From NCBI RefSeq assembly GCF_036324505.1, contig NC_086352.1, forward strand, positions 35,416,344 to 35,480,343: a stretch of 64,000 bases of DNA, written 5' to 3'. Shown here piece by piece: positions 50,320-63,726 of the stretch. Position 1 is the stretch's first letter, and every line of letters starts with the position of its first letter. This DNA comes from Eleginops maclovinus. Lineage: Eukaryota > Chordata > Actinopteri > Perciformes > Eleginopidae. Made by a program: the position numbers and the translations under genes. Under the pieces are notes generated by a model. It did not search any database, was not told the origin of the DNA, and saw nothing but the letters and a program-made list of their open reading frames with translations.

Positions 50320-50973
50320 GAATTATAAGGTACTTTCTGCAATTCTTTAAAAACTTTAGTTACTAGTCACTTTACAAAGGCTTAATTAAGGTTTGTTATT
50401 AATTAGTACTATTGCGAGTTGTGTAAATCATCCTGAAAACATTTCATGGTTCAAGGTTTGAAAATGTGAAAACTTGAAAGCTCCAATTCAACTAACAGTT
50501 AAATCTTGCTTTTCCATAATTGCATAAGTACAAGTCCTGCATTAAAAATGTCACTCAAGTAAAAGTAAAAAATCAGTGGCATCAGAATACACTTAAAGTA
50601 CCAAAACTCAAAGTACCCATTATCCAGGTTGATTCATTTCAGAACAATTAATTAATTAATAGTTAATTATAATTATTGATCATTAAAGTTTTATCAAAGC
50701 TGGTATATGTGCAGCTAGATTGAAGTACTTTTTATACTGCAGGGTAGCTTGGGAATTTTCTCCGGTGACACTAAAGTGTTGATAATATTTCTGCAAATCA
50801 GCAAAGTAACTTACGGTATTAATTAAATGTAGTGCAGTTAAAGCACACCATTAACATCTGAAATGTAGTGGAGTAGAAGTACAACAAAGACATGAAATAC
50901 TCAAGTAAAGTACAAGCACCTCAAAATTGTCCTTAAGTACGGTACTTGAGTAAATGTATACCTTACACCACTG
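50320..50973. mobile_element. Non-autonomous hAT-type MITE (ACTTGAGTAAATGTA family), right half
   Basis: It ends TACTTGAGTAAATGTATACC then TTACACCACTG. Internal phrases such as CATAAGTACAAGTCCTGCAT are typical of this fish MITE. The left terminus is missing. Confidence 0.55.
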
Positions 50974-51879
50974 GGTGTAGGCCTAACAGATAGGTGGGAT
51001 ATTCTCTCCAGTTTGAGCGAAGTATACGTTTTTTTTTATTGCGTTCATATTTAAGTGATGCTTTTATTGTGAAAAATGTTAGACGGAAATCGTTTTGTTT
51101 TTACTGCCTAAGTCAAAGAGATGTGCTCAAAGCTCTCTGTGAACACGTTAAGGCGTATTGTTGAACAGCGAAATGATGCTCAACATTACTGAAGTTTGAA
51201 CATTACTGAAGTTTGAACAGACAGTTTACTGTTACATGATGGTTTGAGTTAAGGAACAGAAAGATGCAGCTCTGACAACTCCAGCTCTTCCTGAGTGGAA
51301 TCTGATTGGCTAAGTTAGCCGTTGGCTCAGCGTCTGTCCAGTATGTGAAGTCTTTGTTTTATAGTATCACAGCTGTTGTTTTATTCGCAAATGTTAAGAA
51401 TCAACTTTATCATCGATGCACCCCGTGCTTTCTCTGTGTCCTATGCTTCAAGTTTCGTTACAAAAGTAAACACAAGCTAGTGAGCTAGCGTCAGTGAGTT
51501 TGTTAGCTTGCTGGCTAGCCAGCGTTAGCGAACAGCCTACAAATATAATCATATTTTATCAAAGGGTTAATTCTAGACATTTTCTGCCATGTATAAAACG
51601 AAAGGTGTTCATCAGACTGTTTTCCTCCCTCGGCTTTTGTAATGGTGTGCTTCTGCGTGCTTTGTATTGTGGGTTATGTTAGCAAGTAAGAATTCTATTG
51701 TCCGGTCTTCTCATCATCCGGTGAAGATAAAACTCCAAATGTAACGAGCTACATGTTGTGACTGACTGGCAACGCTTTACTAGTTAAAAAGACTAATTTG
51801 AAACTTGATCTCTTTAATTAGCAAGTAGTGTATTCCCCTTTTTCTGACATTCCTGTCATTTTATCAAACTTGTGTATTT

Positions 51880-51880
<1 letters not shown>

Positions 51881-51927
<47 letters not shown>

Positions 51928-51928
51928 G
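51881..51928 (+). repeat. (TTG)n trinucleotide repeat
   Basis: About 16 uninterrupted TTG units, in the region upstream of the probable ASB7 5' exon. Confidence 0.97.
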
Positions 51929-52131
51929 CCATTAGTCGTAGTAGGGATAGTGGTAGTAGAACTTGTAGCACTAGTAGTAACGAATCCAACATTTTCTGTA
52001 ATGGTACATTTTCTCAAAGAAAATTATATTATTTAATTATTTCCTTGTGGTCTTACAAATTCTCACCATTCTTTCTGACTTGCTTAAAATGACTGTGTGT
52101 GTCTGTGTCTTTGTGTGTGTGTGTGTTGCAG

Positions 52132-52239
52132 TAGAGCAGTTGGAGACAGACTGCTGTCCTACCTGACAGGTCAGCTGTATATTTGCAGGTGAAGCTCCGA
52201 CATGACTAAGAGAAGCCCATCTATTCAGCTTGTCAAAAG
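52132..52239 (+). CDS. asb7: Probable ASB7 5' exon with in-frame upstream ATG
   Basis: An acceptor (TGTGTTGCAG) at 52131 and a donor (AAAAG/GTACAA) at 52240 bound a 108-base exon. An ATG at 52202 opens MTKRSPSIQLVK, and its last two bases join in frame with the G at 55405 to give R before the usual ASB7 start. An alternative acceptor (TTTGCAG) sits at 52188. The exon may be purely untranslated in practice. Confidence 0.5.
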
Positions 52240-52439
52240 GTACAACGTTTTTTGTCATATTGGCCGTTTCATTGAGAGTGGTCAAAAATAGAAGTATTTG
52301 AACAGTCAGTCAGTCAGTCAGTCAGTCATTTCTCTCAACAAATCTCCTCAGAGCCTTCGGTCTTAAATGCCTCTATAACGTTGTTAAGAAACTGTTATCA
52401 ATCATAAAAACTGGCACAATTTGCAATCACAATATTTTA

Positions 52440-53230
52440 TTCTCTGTCCTTTAAAGTTAACTTTATCTCCCCATAGTGATCAAATCTGACAGATTCAGCT
52501 CCTTCTGCACATTATTCCAGGCAGAAGGGGCAGCACATTTTAAAGCTTTTTTTTCACTAGTTCTGTTCTAACTTTGGGAACCACCATCTGTATAATACCA
52601 TGGGAGGGTATAGAGATTTTGTGTTTTACACATATGTGCACAGATAAGAGGGAACCAGCCCAAGGAGAGATTTATATATAAAACCCAACCATTGGGATAG
52701 TCTGCAAAGATGGCCACTTAGCAGCAGCATTCAAAGTGCAGTGGTTTACACGATATCTACTTCTAGTAACAAAACATAATGCACATAGTACACAGTATCC
52801 ACATTCTTTAGGCACTGGTCGGAGGCATTCATATAAAGCTAATCACCATACCCCAATACCGGTAAAAACGTAGCAGAGATCAAATGTTTCCTGAAGGATA
52901 AACAGGATTTGTTTCTGTAAAAGAAACATAATTTTATTTTTAACTTGGAAACAAAATGTATAGGGTGTGACTTGAAAAACAAGTTTTGATCAATAATATT
53001 ACCTAGATATTTATGCGTAGTGACCATTTCAATGTCAGTCTCCTGAACAGTAGAGCTCTTGGGGAGAATAGAAGTTAACATTTAGCCATTTGAGAATATC
53101 ATGAATCTGGATTTGTCTGTACTTAATACTAATTTGAGTTGAGTTAAATGGGACTGAACAACATCAAAGGCAGATTGACGGAAGCCAAGAGTTTGAGAGA
53201 AATTTTGGCATGAAACTTGAGAATAATCAT
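52440..53230 (-). pseudogene. L2/CR1/Rex1-like LINE, C-terminal reverse transcriptase fragment
   Basis: On the minus strand it reads HLTQLKLVLSTDKSRFMIF, then THKYLGNIIDQNLFF, CFFYRNKSCLSF and LISATFLPVLGYGD. Downstream in broken frames are SLLGLVPSYLCTYV and FKMCCPFCLE. This is the fingers-to-C-terminus end of such LINEs. It lies in the first ASB7 intron. Confidence 0.82.
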
Positions 53231-53728
53231 AAGAGTCAACATACTAACACTCCTTCATTTTTACTTGGCAAATACATTTAATGCCCTTACACACAGCTTC
53301 GCTGCCATGTGATTGCGTAGTGTAATTTATGTTTAATTCTCAATTCATTTGCTATGTCGTGCACACATTTTCTCAAAGGCAATAGAGATCACTGATTTGG
53401 AAGTCGAACATGCTTTACACCTAATAAACTGAACTTATACATTCATTAATAGAGTTCATTAAGAATACAGTTTTGCAGCATCAGTAAGTGTCAGTCCATT
53501 GTGATTGTACTGTTATTTATTTTATTTTTTTCCTGGGATAGAACAATAAAACTGCATACATTTAATTTGTGACATTCTCACACTCAAATGTTTACAAAAA
53601 CGTATTTTCAGTTAACTTATTAATAACAATATCTGCTAAATAACTGCTGGAATTCATTTTTCAAGCACCTCTCTACTGTGTGTGCTTTAGACAAACTTCA
53701 GTTGAAGTTGTGAAAGCAATGAGATGTA

Positions 53729-55227
53729 CTGTGAAGGAAATAAGTATTTGATCCCCTGCCGATTTTGTTAGTTTGCCCACTTACAAAGATCTGAACAGTC
53801 TATACTTTTAATGGTAGGTTTATTTAACACTGAGACAGAGTATCAAAAAGAAAATCCAGAAATGTACATAAAAAAAGTATATAAATTGATTTGCTTTAAT
53901 TGGGGGAAACAAGTATTTGATCCCCTTGCAAAACATGCCTCAGTTCTTGGTGGAGAAAGCCTTGTTGGACAGCACAGAGGTCAGATGCTCAGGTGGGATT
54001 TTGGTCCTCTCCTGTCTGCAGATTCTCTCAAAATCCTTAAGGTTTGGAGGCTGATGCTTGGCAACTGGAAGCTTCAGCTCCCTTCAAAGATTTTCTATGG
54101 GATGGAGGTCCGGAGACTGGCTAGGCCCCTCCATCATATTAATGGGGTTCTTCTTGGCCTTATGTTTTGGGTCATTGTCGTGCTGGAAGACCTATCCATC
54201 TCCCATTTTCAGTGTCCTGGCTGAGGGAAGGAGGTTATCAGCCAATATTTTACGATACGTGGCCCCCTCCCATCACCCCTTCAATGCGGTGAATCGCCCT
54301 GTCCCCTTAGCAGAGAAACCCCCCAAAGCATCATGTTTCTACCTCTGTGCTTGACGCTGGGGATGCTGTTCTTGGGGTCATAGGCAGCATTTCTCTTCCT
54401 CCAAACACGACATGTCGAGTTGATGCCAAAGATCTTGATGTTGGTCTCATCTGACCACATCACCTTCTCAGAAGCCTCACTGGCAGACTTCAGACAGGGG
54501 ACCTTACGGGCACTGCAGGATTTTAATCCATTACGGCGCAGTGTGTTACCAATAGTTTTCTTGGTGACTGTGGTCCCAGCTGCCTTCAGATCAATAACAA
54601 GTCCCTCATGTGTAGTTATTGACTGACCTTTCACCTTTCTCATGATCATTGATGCCCCATGAGGCAAGATCTTAGATGGTGGAGCCCCAGATTGAGGGAG
54701 ATTGATGGTCATTCTGTGCTTCTTCCATTTTCTAATAATCAAACCAGTTGTCTCTTTCTCACCAAGCTGCTTGCTGGTGGTCTTGTCTTCTATCCCAGCG
54801 TTGTGCTGGTCTACGATCTTGTCCCTGATGTCCTTAGACATTAGTTCCACCATGATCACAAGACCTGTCTATGGTCTTGCCCTCGGTGGAGAGGTTGTAA
54901 TGTGATTTATTGACTGTGGACAGGTGCCTTTTATCCAGGTAAAGAGTTGATATTAAGAGTACTTTGTTAAAGCCAGAGGACTTACTTAACCAGTCCGTGG
55001 GAGTCAGAACTCTTGTTGGTTGCAAGGGGATCAAATACTTATTTCCCACAATTAAACGCAAATCAATTTATATTTTTTTCAAAATTATATTTCTGGATTT
55101 CCTTTATGATATTCTGTCTCTCACTGTTAAAATAAACATACCATTTAAAAGTATGGACTGTTCATTTCTTTGTAAATGGGCAAACTGACAAAATCGGCAG
55201 GGGATCAAATTCTTATTTCCTTTGCTG
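53729..55227 (-). mobile_element. Tc1/mariner transposon, degraded
   Basis: It is flanked by TA (53727-53728 and 55228-55229). The inverted ends carry GAAGGAAATAAGTATTTGAT and the inverse of GGAAATAAGAATTTGATCCC. The long inverted repeats are diverged. It sits in the first ASB7 intron, about 180 bases upstream of the coding exon. Confidence 0.9.
53940..54859 (-). pseudogene. Tc1 transposase, deleted and frameshifted
   Basis: The start reads [20 protein letters not shown], then [14 protein letters not shown] gap of roughly 20 codons lies just before [13 protein letters not shown], and [14 protein letters not shown] follows. From about 54280 the catalytic C-terminal half continues in other frames with the second Asp and Glu region degraded. 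Confidence 0.88.
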
Positions 55228-55405
55228 TATGTCAAACATGTACTATATATGATTTAAGATTGTATAACATTTTCATAACATAACAGTCAGGCCATCAACC
55301 TGTGGAGTCAGAAAGTTAAACTCCCCAACTAGTTCCCCAACACATACAGAGTGTGTTCCTGACAGGTGAAGTGCAAGTTAACAATCCCATGTTAAATGTG
55401 ACAGG

Positions 55406-58400
55406 ATGCTGAACCATCACTGCAGAAGGAGCCCAGAGCTCCATGAGGAGCTGCAGATCCAGGCTGCAGTGGCAGCGGGGGATGTGTGCACTGTCAGGAG
55501 GATGCTTGAGCAAGGATACTCGCCGAAGATCCGCGATGCCAACGGCTGGACACTGCTACACTTCTCTTCTGCCAAAGGAAAAGAGAGATGCGTTCGAGTC
55601 TTTCTTGAGCATGGAGGTTAGAGGCTCTGTCTTTTTCATCTTGTTGTTGGCTGCATTTGGTGATTAGAATTGCCTTGATAGGTCTAAACACTAGAGGTCA
55701 TTACTTTCCTGGAAGAGTCAGCCTTTCAGTACATGTTATAGTCTGACTAATATCCCTTAAAACTCTTACATTTGCCATATAGAGAAAATCAGATCTAGAA
55801 TGATCTGTTTTCTATATATTGTACGTGTACATATGATACTATAAAAGCAATTTAATTACACAAAATAATAAATACAACTATGGTTATTGCCATAGGCCTT
55901 TCCGAAAAGCTTCAAAATATTTTTTCCGTGATCATACCTATATTTTGGATGTTGACGTTAACACAATTTACATGTGAAAAACCTATAATTACTGCATGCA
56001 TGAACATGTTAACAAGGAAATGAAAATAGTTTTTGAGGGCATTTGAGGGACATGGTGCACCAACAACTGTTAGTTTTGAAAGCCTTAATTCAATCAATCA
56101 ATTTGTGCAACCACACACCTTTTTAAGAAAAGTGTGTCAACTCATGTAATCCTGAAATTAAAAGTTTTCACACTCAGGAAATCTATTGTCTAGTCACATG
56201 TCTAACTGTTTCTAAAGCCCACTGTCAGAATCCTGAGGAATACAGGGAACTGTGGGTTAGGGCAATAAGTGAAAAGAGGTTCTTTGCAATCGATTAGAGA
56301 TAAGATGGTCTGTAGAGTCCAGGCTGATTACAGATCACGTCACCAGCCTCAAAGCACAACCCCTGCTATGTTTATTTTCCTTTCATTTCACTCTTTCCAT
56401 GTGCTCTGAACAGCTGACCCCACAGTGAAGGACTTCATCGGGGGCTTCACAGCCCTTCACTATGCTGCTATGCATGGCAGAGCGCGCATCGCCCGACTGA
56501 TGCTTGAGTCTGACTTCCGCAGTGACATTATTAATGCAAAAAGTAACGATGGCTGGACGCCGCTACACGTGGCTGCCCACTATGGTCGGGACTCGTTCGT
56601 ACGCCTCCTCCTCGAGTTCAGGGCCGAGGTGGACCCGCTGAGCGACAAAGGGACAACTCCACTACAGTTAGCCATCATACGTGAGCGCTCTAGCTGTGTA
56701 CGGATCCTTCTGGACCACAGTGCCAACATTGACATTCAAAATGGCTTCCTGTTGCGATATGCTGTCATCAAAGGCAATCACTCATACTGCCGCATGTTCC
56801 TGCAGAGGGGAGCAGACACTAACCTAGGACGTCTTGAGGACGGTCAGACCCCCCTTCACCTGTCTGCTCTCAGGGATGATGTGCTGTGCGCTCAAATGCT
56901 CTACACGTATGGGGCTGACACCAACACTAGGAACTACGAGGGCCAAACTCCGGTTGCTGTCTCTGTTAGCATGTCTGGAATCAGCAGGCCCTGTCTAGAC
57001 TTCCTGCAGGAGGTTACCAGTAAGTCACCAACACACCCATTACATTATATTCCCTTTGGCTGATGCTTTTATCCAAAGCTACTTACAATAAGTGCAAAAA
57101 ACCATAAAGATTAAAACTCAGAACACCCGCCTGTTCCACCAGCATGTTTCCTGTTCTCCCCAAGTTAAATACGAATCAAACAACTAGTTATGTTTATGAA
57201 TAACCCATTGGTTATTTTATTGATGAGCCAAATCATAATAATCATTTATTCCGACCAAAATTCAAAAAAACATGCAATGGATAGAGCCTCAGGAAGGCGA
57301 GGGAGTAGGGAAATGGCAGAAAGTGATTTTGATGGCAATCTGAAGGTCGATGATTCACATGATTCAGTGTTGCTGTAAACGTCTTTGGTATTTATTCACG
57401 TCCTCCCTTGTTGACTAATGCTTTCAATTACTTATATTCTCCTTGTGACAATTACAACATGTTGCCGGTGGTAAGCAACTTCCAAATGTTTGAAATTAAT
57501 AATCCTATGGTGAATATCATAGATACAATTTTGATAGATGTTGAAAAGAAAAGGGAAGGATAATTATATATTGTCACCTTAAATATTGACTGTTTTGCAC
57601 TTATTTTACTTTAATATTGGTCATAATAAGAATTATGAGTATTTCTGCCCAAATTCAAAAATAAAATGGAGACAATGACTTGCAGTATGAGTACAATGGG
57701 TCCACCCATTAGAAGAAATCTGTGAATGTATATGGGGTGCAGAAAAGGGTTCCAGGTTTTGCTCAAAGACTGTTCATTTTGTTTCTATTAACTGAGGAGG
57801 AAAGGTAGTGTAAATGAGGTTCTAATGAATTCTGTTCAGACACTGAACAATCCCAGGTTTGAGGAACAGGGAGCACATTAGCTGAAGCATTATCATTTAG
57901 AGGGAACAATGGCTGCATTCCTTCACTGCCCCCTACTCTTGGATATCTTTGATGTCTGTTGATTTCTTTGATATCGAAGAGCTGTGCTCTGATTCAGACA
58001 AGCCCATTCACAGACTCCAACCCTCAACCAGATCATATATCTGCTGGCTTTTTGATATCATCTCCACCTCCGGGATTAACTCATATGTCATGAAAGACCT
58101 GTCTCACAGTATGACAGGCACCCAGCTCTGTTTGGCTCCTGCACACGTGCTTCTGTAGGCGTGTCCCAGGTCCAATGCTGCAACATGTAACAGAACCACT
58201 TACTCTACTGCATTAATTTATTATTTATAAATGCATGCTTGAAAGCTCTTGACCAAGAGTGAAAACATATAAGTATTTATTTAATAACCACGCAGCATGT
58301 GTGGTAATTACATATGATTACTTGGAGTGATCGAATAGACAAAACGTGGAACAAAGTCCTTGGTATTTTAAGTGCTAATTAAAAACTGAGGCGTCTGTGC

Positions 58401-59496
58401 TCTCTCTGAATTTGTGTGTGATTTCAATGCGGGAAACCATTTTTCACATACATCTACCAGTTCTAGACTATATACAGAAGGGAGGACTAAGTAGAATTTT
58501 GCTTTTAAATAATCTTTCATCAGCATTGTTATTTATCGATATAGAAACACACCGGTTTTATTCGGAAATGACTAATCCTAGCTATTGTCTCAAGTTGTTA
58601 TTGAGTGTTATTGAAATGTCACAGTTCTCTAAAATTTGACTTTTGATGTTAAGGTCCCAATTAAATAAGATGTTTAATTCAATATATAAACCAACAAATT
58701 GCATCAGTGGCAGCCATTGTTCAAGTCTTAAATGGTAAAAATCAACAGATCATTGGTTTTCTGCCCTGACAACCGTTGTTTACATCTACAAATACAGGTG
58801 ACATTGATATAAACATCATATATCCACAGTATGATTTTAGGCCCTATGGTTGAATTTAAATAATTTGTTTAAAATTAAATAACTTATTTAACCAAAGATT
58901 ACATTGTAAAACACAAAATGAAGAGCCACTTGATAACCTTTCGGATCTTAACTATAACAATGTCTAACAAATAACCGATACCACAGTTTTGATAAAGAAC
59001 CAAACTGATTTCATTTGGGAATAAAAATCCAATTGTTTTATTTTTTCCAGGTGTATGTTGAATGTAATATCATATCTTTCATTATGATTTTTGTTGATGA
59101 AGCTAAACTTTCCACAAAATCAATAGCATCAGTAACAATGGTCAGCTCACTGGGAGGCCGGTCTATTAAGATCAGTATTTTGCCGTGCGCAGTGAGAACC
59201 TATTCAAAAGGCACACAGCTAAATAACATTGCTCTTTTTTTACTTTTTGATTGGCCAATTCTCACCTATCTGCTATAAGCCAAAATTGGCTGACATAATT
59301 ATATCTGCCATCCATTGTTATTCACTGCGTAGTAACCGTTTCTGTTCTTCTTTCAGGAACCCCTCGGACTCTTCAAGACTTGTGTCGAATACAAATCCGC
59401 CACTGCATTGGCCTTCAAAGCTTAAAGTTGTTGGAGGATCTTCCAATTGCAAAGGTTATAAAAGACTATTTAAAACATAAGTTTGACAATGTGTGA
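55406..59496 (+). CDS. asb7: ASB7, ankyrin repeat and SOCS box protein 7
   Basis: Exons 55405-55616 (ATG at 55406), 56414-57019 and 59357-59496 join to 318 codons, the same length as human ASB7 as remembered. Ankyrin repeats run from about residue 10 to 270, with DANGWTLLHFSSAKGKERC, GGFTALHYAAMHGRARIA, NDGWTPLHVAAHYGRDSF, DKGTTPLQLAIIRERSS and EDGQTPLHLSALRDDVL. The C-terminal SOCS box has a BC box (LQDLCRIQIRHCIGL) and a Cullin-5 box region (LPIAKVIKDYL), and ends KHKFDNV. ASB proteins are substrate receptors of Cullin-5/Elongin B/C ubiquitin ligases in cytoplasm and nucleus. Splice sites are GTTAGA and GTAAGT donors with CAG acceptors. No lesion was seen. It lies divergent to LINS1. Confidence 0.97.
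57020..59356 (+). other. Last intron of ASB7
   Basis: AT-rich intron sequence. No element or conserved exon was recognised. Confidence 0.6.
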
Positions 59497-61899
59497 AGGG
59501 TATAACAAGGGTAACTAAAACCCCTCTACTGTCATTTATAAAGACTATGCAATCCCTCTGCTCCTTGTCTGGTTAGAAATGTCCACAGTTCTGTCTATTA
59601 CACGCTGACAGTTACTGTAGTTTGGTTGTCCAGCGTTCTGCTCCTGTTTTTTAGTTCAGCCTTTTCACATTTATAACAGTGGCTGAAGGATGGAAACGGA
59701 TGCACCTGTGAGCAAATGTTGTGATATTTTGTTTGAAAAAGAAAACCTCATTTGACAGAAAGGATTGTAGCTACAGTTAACATAATTTCCATTTGTGTTG
59801 TTACTTCGAAAATATGCATGATTCTATCCTAGTGGGATCTGTGAATCGAGTGCAAAATTGCCAATGATTCTTTTATTTTTTTTTACTGAGCTATATGAAC
59901 CTCAACTCGCATTTTGCAGTAAAGATTTCCTTTCTGACTCAAAATCAACAAAGTATTGAGCGACTTGTACAATGATGGCTTTAAAAAAAACACTTTTGGA
60001 CAAGGTACACTCCCTGATTTAGTTGTATCACCCTATAAGTCTAATTCCAAAAATAGTTGTGTTACAAACCCCCCTTTTAAGCAGATAGCACTTGATGTGC
60101 CCGGTACAGCTATTTGACAATTGATGATTCAGAGCGACCTATAATATAAATGTCGCAATTCTCAAAATCCATAATTTGATTGGACTTTGATATTTAGGTC
60201 ACAATTCCATTTACAATTGATTTCATTCAATAAAAAAGCAAAATGCATGCCTGGCAAAAATGTTGACAACTTGTTTACATTTAAAAAGACAGTTTGCATG
60301 ATATCAAAATCACATGCTGCTAAATTAGTGATATAAGTTATTTTAACATTTCAAATGATTATTTTTAGACAAAAAACTAAACACAAAAATAAGAGCCACT
60401 AGTTAACATGAGGGGTCCACCAGACCCCGAACTTTTGTTTTTCTGACACTTTGCCTATGTTGTTTAAATGTTACATAGCTCATGGGTGAGCCACTTCAGG
60501 AAAGCAAGAGAAATGTTGTATTTCTGCTCCCCCTCCTCTCCGAACCTGGCTGGGGCTGTGGTGTCTCTGAAACTGCATGGTAACCTTACTCTGTTGTCTT
60601 TTGAGCATCTGCTGGCACAGATGTTGTTAAGATTAATAAACACGATAAAGGTAGAAAATAGACAATCCGTTTGACAAAAATTATCTTGTGAACACCGACT
60701 CTAGGAACAACAAGGATCAATGCATTGTGGGAGCGCAGTGGGGTAAAGGGGTTCAAATAATCGGTGTGACTTGTAGGTGAAGAGTTGGATTTAAAATTGT
60801 GTATTGTAGCAGGAGCTAGTGAAGAGAATATGGGAGTAATATGACGTTGTTTCCAAGTTGTTGTTAATGTGCTGCTGCTTTAAGAATCAACTGAACAGCC
60901 TTGGGAATGTTTTGGGCGTTGAGGTGATGAGGAATTACAATAATCCAGCCTTGAAGTAAAAAATGCATGGACTGTTTTTTCTGTTTGGTTTGAGACAGGG
61001 TGTGCTGGCTTTTTGCAACCAAAGAGAATGTCTGACCTGCTACAAATCATTATCTCTATAACAAACCGTTCATCATTCCTCAACTTTATTATGCATTTGT
61101 TAAAATCTAAAGTTTGAAGTGGGTGTTACAGTTTGGCTTAATCTGTACAGAGCATCAAAAGATTAATGTATCAGTCTGAATAACTCAAACAACGGATAAC
61201 TAATCAGAATGTCTTCCCAGCTCTTTGCTGATACTCTGAAATGGAATTGATTTTAAAATATCAGCAGCTGAGTGGACATTTCGGGGGCGGCCACTGTAGA
61301 TTGTAATAAATAAAGAGTGTATCTTTAATAAATAAAATCCAATATGCAAGAATCACTAAAACAAATTCATTTTTGTATTTTAAAAAGGCAGCAGCAAGTA
61401 AATACAATGTAGTTAAAATCATTCAAGAACTTCAGTTTGATGGTTTAAAAAAACAATTTGAAAGTTGTTAATGGTTCATTCAATATTGAGTGATTCTGCA
61501 GTTATCTATCGACCAATTTCTACATATGTATTAGATGTGAGTTTAGAGCACTTCATGGTGATACAATTAAAGCACATTTACTCACAGGCATTGATGGAAT
61601 CAATGAGCTCTGTTTTGGATTTCACTCACACAATTGGGATAAGCTACAGTCAATGTAAATACATGTAAAAAATATATTTTTGTAGAATTTATTTAAGAAA
61701 TTATTTCTGGTATTCTTAATGTATTTGAAAAGTGTGGGAAGTATTGTGTTGGTTGGACTCAAGGGTTTTTACTTTTTGGATGTGTTTGAGTACTTGTTGG
61801 AATCCACATTGCTGGGTGCTTTCAGAATTTGTCTTCTCTTGCAGGTAACTGTTGTTGAGATTATACTGTGAAATATTACTTTCGGCAATTCAAAATAAA
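59497..61899 (+). other. asb7: ASB7 3' UTR and flank
   Basis: The sequence follows the ASB7 stop without any recognisable repeat up to about 61.9 kb. AATAAA at 61894-61899 is one candidate end. The real polyadenylation site is unknown. Confidence 0.4.
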
Positions 61900-62462
61900 A
61901 TCTTAAGATTTTCTACTTAAATAATTCTTTGTTGACCAGCAATAACAAGTTATTGTCTTTTTTTGTGTCTGAATAAGCATGTTGGTACACAGCTTTGGTT
62001 TAGGACATTTTTGGAAATGTAGGTAAACTGACATTAAAGGACTTTAAGCTGAATAGGAGTGGGTTTGGCATCAGGAGTAACATTAAATACATTACAATAG
62101 AGGTAGACTTCATATGTCCATATCGGTCCAAATCTGCTTTCAAAACAAATTACAGTCTAACAGATTTTCCGAACTAGTCCTATATCCAATATCTATATTC
62201 TATTTCTATGAAGATTCACACAACCAACCTGAGCTGCCTCTTAATTTATAGTGCAGACATTTAAAAGTTATTAAGATCGTCTCACACTTTGTGACCAACA
62301 ATTCATTTTAAGGTTTCTGTTATCGTTCTTTGATTGCTGCATTAATATTTGTTTAATCTGCAGGGTGGTGGTTGCGAAATCTGTAGCGACTTGTATTGGG
62401 AACTGGTAGGTCACCAGTTCAAGTCCTCGAAAGACCAAGTGCTGCTGTGGTGTTGCTGAGCA

Positions 62463-62530
62463 AGGCATCATAAGATGTACTTTATTGATTCCAAACTGGG
62501 ACATTACTGTGGCAGCAGCATAAAACAAAA
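62463..62530 (-). mobile_element. Antisense LINE tail
   Basis: The phrase GTACTTTATTGATTCC followed by GGGACATTACTG is the inverse of the usual 3' end of fish LINEs. It may belong to the minus-strand LINE upstream at 62879-63665. Confidence 0.5.
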
Positions 62531-62689
62531 CAAGGCATTGCACATAATTTGAAATGAAAAGAGTAGAAATAAACAATTCTAAAATATAAACATATCAAAA
62601 AAGAAATAAATCAGCATTAGAGAGTAAAACAAATATATACAGTTCATAAAAAAATCTATAAACTGTCTGACAAGACACCTCTCCTCTGC

Positions 62690-62800
62690 ATGTGGTTGTG
62701 TGTGCATGTATTTCCTCTGTGTTTAATGTGTGTCAACACAACAGAGTAGAGAAAGCAATTTCCCTGTAAGGGATTAATAAAGTATGTCTTCTTCTTCAAA
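62690..62800 (+). mobile_element. LINE/SINE 3' tail, sense orientation
   Basis: AGAAAGCAATTTCCCTGTAA followed by GGGATTAATAAAGTATGTC is the familiar 3' end of fish retroposons. Confidence 0.55.
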
Positions 62801-62878
62801 TGAAACACTATTGAAGGGCCAATTTTCAGTTAACACGGTATAAAGCATTTTTACATTAAGAGTGCAACAAGTGGAATA

Positions 62879-63665
62879 TTAAATTAAATATAAATGTGAA
62901 AATGTGTGAATGTTATATGTCCAGTTAACCAAAGAGAGGCTAAGGTCAGAGAGGCAGGAATGTTCTCCTGTATATGTCCTTGTGACAGCGGAGTTGGAGC
63001 AGTCTGTTGGAGAAGGAGCTCCTCTGTCTGTCCAACTGCAGGTGGAGAGGGTGGGGGTGGGGGGGTTATCCATGATTGATAACAGTTTGTTCAGAGTCCT
63101 CCTCTCCACCACAGCCACAAAATTGTCCAATTTGATGCCGATGACAGAGCCAGCTTTCTTGATCAGTTTATTGATTCTGCTGGTGTTGCCGGTCCTGATG
63201 CAGCCCCCCAGCAGAGGGCAGCAAAGAAGAGTGCACTAGCAACAACAGACTGGTGATGTCAGCCAGGAAATAGAATCGGCTCATCCCCTTCTTGTAAAAG
63301 TGTCAGTGTTGGCCCTCCAGTTCAGTCCGTTGTCAAGGAGCACTCCCAAGTACTTGTAGTCCTCCACCACAGCCACATCCTCTCCCAGAATTCACAGGGG
63401 CAGTGGAGACGCCGTCTTCCTCCTGAAGTCAATGACCATCTCTCTGGTGTTGGCCACATTCAGAAGCAGGTGGTTTCTTCCAGTCCACTCCACAAAATCC
63501 TCCACCAGCGCTCTGTACTCCTCCTCCTGTCCATCCCTTATACACCCTACCACTGCAGAGTCATCCGAACATTTCTGCAGGTGGCATGACTCTGAGTTGT
63601 ATTGAAAGTCAGTGGTGTATAAGGTGAACAGGAAAGGAGACAGCACAGTCCCTTGTGGACTCCCC
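62879..63665 (-). pseudogene. Non-LTR reverse transcriptase fragment (L2/CR1-group style)
   Basis: On the minus strand it reads MLSPFLFTLYTTDFQYNSES, then KCSDDSAVVGCIRDGQEEEY, which contains the catalytic DD pair. WTGRNHLLLNVANTREMVIDF follows. After frame changes comes FVAVVERRTLNKLLSIMDNP. The 5' side is lost at an AT-rich tract (63666-63730). Confidence 0.85.
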
Positions 63666-63726
63666 CCTAATAATAATGATAATCAAATCAATAATATTCA
63701 TATTATATTAATATTATATTAATAAA

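Noticed and set aside
60468..60674. A 68-codon frame in the ASB7 3' region
   Set aside because: It is short and has no motif, splice context or conservation clue. It is most likely chance.
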